Translations under genes and position numbers: made by a program
In this document: one piece after another, positions 62,689-64,000 of the stretch
How the letters are laid out: every line of letters begins with the position of its first letter
How positions within the stretch are numbered: the stretch's first letter is position 1
The notes under the pieces: generated by a model
The model's input: only the letters and a program-made list of their open reading frames with translations
Database searches by the model: none
Told to the model about the DNA's origin: nothing
Assembly: GCF_002742625.1 (NCBI RefSeq)
Contig: NZ_PEBF01000001.1
Span: 806,001-870,000 of the forward strand
Length of the DNA stretch: 64,000 nt
Direction: 5' to 3'
Source of the DNA: Caulobacter sp. FWC2
GTDB lineage: Bacteria > Pseudomonadota > Alphaproteobacteria > Caulobacterales > Caulobacteraceae

Positions 62689-62709
62689 TTATGCTGAAAG
62701 TGAGCATAA
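62689..62709. promoter_or_regulatory. nad operator 2, near-perfect palindrome
   Basis: TTATGCTGA-AAG-TGAGCATAA matches operator 1 except for one base (G for C) and extends the symmetry by two bases at each end. It covers the expected transcription start just downstream of the -10 box. Confidence 0.72.
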
Positions 62710-62720
62710 CCGACCCGTCA

Positions 62721-62748
62721 CATATAGACCTTGCCGGAGCGATTGCAA
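62721..62748 (-). promoter_or_regulatory. Probable nadABC promoter
   Basis: Minus strand: TTGCAA (62748-62743), 16 bases, TATATG (62726-62721). Operator 2 begins about 12 bases downstream, fitting repression by blocking transcription start. Confidence 0.55.
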
Positions 62749-62761
62749 ACCCCGCCCAAAG

Positions 62762-62789
62762 AAAAGCCCCGGAGCTTGCGCTCCGGGGC
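62762..62789 (-). terminator. Rho-independent terminator of the TonB receptor gene
   Basis: GCCCCGGAGC-TTGC-GCTCCGGGGC is a perfect 10-bp stem. On the minus strand it is followed by TTTTCTTT. It ends 14 bp before the nad promoter -35 box. Confidence 0.92.
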
Positions 62790-62835
62790 CAGAAGAGTGT
62801 CCGGCCAGCGAACCGGCCGGACGGGGGAGGAAGGG

Positions 62836-64000
62836 TTATTTCAGCTTGGCGCTGAGCGAGACGCCGACGATGCGGGGCTCGTTGTAGACGGCGGCCATGT
62901 AGTTCTCGATCACGCCCTTGAGGTTCTTCTCGTTCGTGATGTTGCGGCCGAACAGGGCGATCTCGTAGCCCTTGTCGAGGTTTTCGTAGCCCAGCTTCAG
63001 GCCGCCTTCGAACGAACCCTTCGAGTAGAACTCGCGGGTCTTGTAGAGCACGAAGTTGGTGTAGCCCTGGACGTTCCAGTCGGTGGCGACGAACACGCGG
63101 CCCGCCTCGCCGACCGGGATGTCGTAGCGGCCCGTGAAGTTCAGGTTGTACTTCGGCGCGTTCGGCAGCGGCTGGCCGTCGATCTGGGCGAAGGTGTTGG
63201 CGCCCACCTTGATCGTCGGGTTTTCGACGGTGCAGACCACCACGCCGTTCAGCGCGCAGACCTGGGCGTAGACGCGCTTGTCCTTGATCTCGCTGTGCAG
63301 GTAGCTGGCGCCGGCCGTCAGCAGCAGGTTGCGGACCGGGCGCCATTCCATGTCGGCTTCGACGCCGTAGGCCTGGGCCTTGTCGGCGTTGAACAGCACG
63401 CCGTTGCCGTTGCTGTCGTTGCCGTTCAGCTGGATGTCCTTGACCTCATAGGTGAAGGCCGAGGCGTTGAAGCGCAGGGTGTTCTCGAGCAGGAAGCTCT
63501 TGAAGCCCACTTCGTACGACTGGATCGTTTCCGAGTCGGCCGTGGTGAAGTCGGCGTTGAACACCGCCGAGCGGCCCTGGATGGTCGGGCCACGGAAGCC
63601 CTTGGCCGCGCGGGCATAGACGCTGACGTCCGGATTGACCTGGTAGTTGGCCGACAGGTCCCAGCTGACCTGCTCGTCGGCCATGCGCACGTAGCGGCGG
63701 CCGCCGTAGGTTGAGACGCCGGCGGCGTTGTTCGAGGTCTTCACCAGGACGGTCTTCTTGGCGTCGTAGGTGTCGCGCAGGCCGCCCGTGATCGTCAGGG
63801 CGTCGGTCAGCTGGTAGCTGACCTGGCCGAACACCGCCCACGAGGTGTTCAGGTTGTTCAGGCGCACCCAGTTGTTGGGGTTGTAGCCGGCCGAGGTCGG
63901 CAGCAGGAAATAGCCGCGCTGATAGAAGTCGGTGGTGTCGCGCGAGTCGAAGTACAGGCCGCCGACCTGCCACTTCAGCTTGCCTTCGCCGTTGCTGGCC
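62836..64000 (-). CDS. TonB-dependent receptor, C-terminal part
   Basis: The frame is open to the window edge, so the N terminus and plug lie outside. The visible 387 residues are outer-membrane barrel strands (SWDLSANYQVNPDVSVYARA, AFTYEVKDIQLNGNDSNGNG, GYEIALFGRNITNEKN). GFRGPTIQ and the FGRNITNE segment are typical of iron-complex and polyphenol/terpenoid-type receptors in sphingomonads and caulobacters. It ends SLSAKLK with a C-terminal Lys rather than the usual Phe or Trp, which is uncommon but seen in some receptors of this type. Cargo unknown. Confidence 0.88.
   Translation of the reverse strand, partial: ASNGEGKLKWQVGGLYFDSRDTTDFYQRGYFLLPTSAGYNPNNWVRLNNLNTSWAVFGQVSYQLTDALTITGGLRDTYDAKKTVLVKTSNNAAGVSTYGGRRYVRMADEQVSWDLSANYQVNPDVSVYARAAKGFRGPTIQGRSAVFNADFTTADSETIQSYEVGFKSFLLENTLRFNASAFTYEVKDIQLNGNDSNGNGVLFNADKAQAYGVEADMEWRPVRNLLLTAGASYLHSEIKDKRVYAQVCALNGVVVCTVENPTIKVGANTFAQIDGQPLPNAPKYNLNFTGRYDIPVGEAGRVFVATDWNVQGYTNFVLYKTREFYSKGSFEGGLKLGYENLDKGYEIALFGRNITNEKNLKGVIENYMAAVYNEPRIVGVSLSAKLK

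Overview
The window is high-GC DNA from an alphaproteobacterium of the Caulobacter type. The best single marker is a 295-residue sigma-32 (rpoH) whose protein reads almost like the Caulobacter crescentus RpoH I remember. TonB-dependent receptors, a PagL-like outer-membrane deacylase, many LysR and TetR regulators and several families of palindromic intergenic repeats fit that group. Most of the window is ordinary chromosome: core genes (purA, mrdA, rpoH, secA, argJ, nadABC) mixed with small catabolic, transport and regulatory cassettes. I found no rRNA, tRNA, CRISPR array, prophage or obvious defence island.

Layout. 1-2.2 kb: end of an amino-acid permease, a periplasmic dipeptidase-like amidohydrolase and a small DUF2188-like protein. 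2.2-10.9 kb: a minus-strand Rieske oxygenase / phytoene-desaturase-like oxidoreductase / TetR cassette, then an RND efflux pump with its adaptor and a divergent TetR. Four genes in this stretch carry five one-base losses, all in G/C runs. 11-19.3 kb: an NTF2-like/SDR pair with a LysR, a MocR-type regulator with a clear palindromic operator opposite a DUF983 gene, an ECF41-type sigma factor facing a carboxymuconolactone-decarboxylase-like gene, dipeptide epimerase and a DUF1295 membrane protein. 19.4-20.7 kb: an IS481-like insertion sequence with 52-bp perfect inverted repeats and a frameshifted transposase. 20.7-29.4 kb: DUF72, serine dehydratase, M28 peptidase, D-threonine-aldolase-like enzyme, threonine dehydratase, PagL-like protein, purA. 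29.5-35.4 kb: hybrid histidine kinase, LysR/NmrA pair, an unknown protein and an atypical receiver protein. 35.5-46.6 kb: TonB receptor, hydrolase, mrdA, rpoH, holin-like protein, a CBS-PAS-GGDEF-EAL protein, threonine aldolase. 46.7-53.2 kb: epoxide hydrolase, EamA transporter, DUF2855, ArsR/MFS pair, methyltransferase. 53.4-64 kb: secA, a PpiC-type lipoprotein, argJ, nadA-nadB-nadC and the end of a second TonB receptor.

The best-supported regulatory findings are two divergent ECF41-like promoters (GGTCACA-16-CGTC, both exact) packed between the sigma gene and its likely target, and two palindromic operators (ATGCTCA-3-TGAGCAT and a one-mismatch copy) at the nadABC promoter. The palindromic repeats also run into coding sequence: three genes appear to take their last residues and stop codon from them, and the insertion sequence sits inside one. 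I saw no convincing wholly new multi-gene system.
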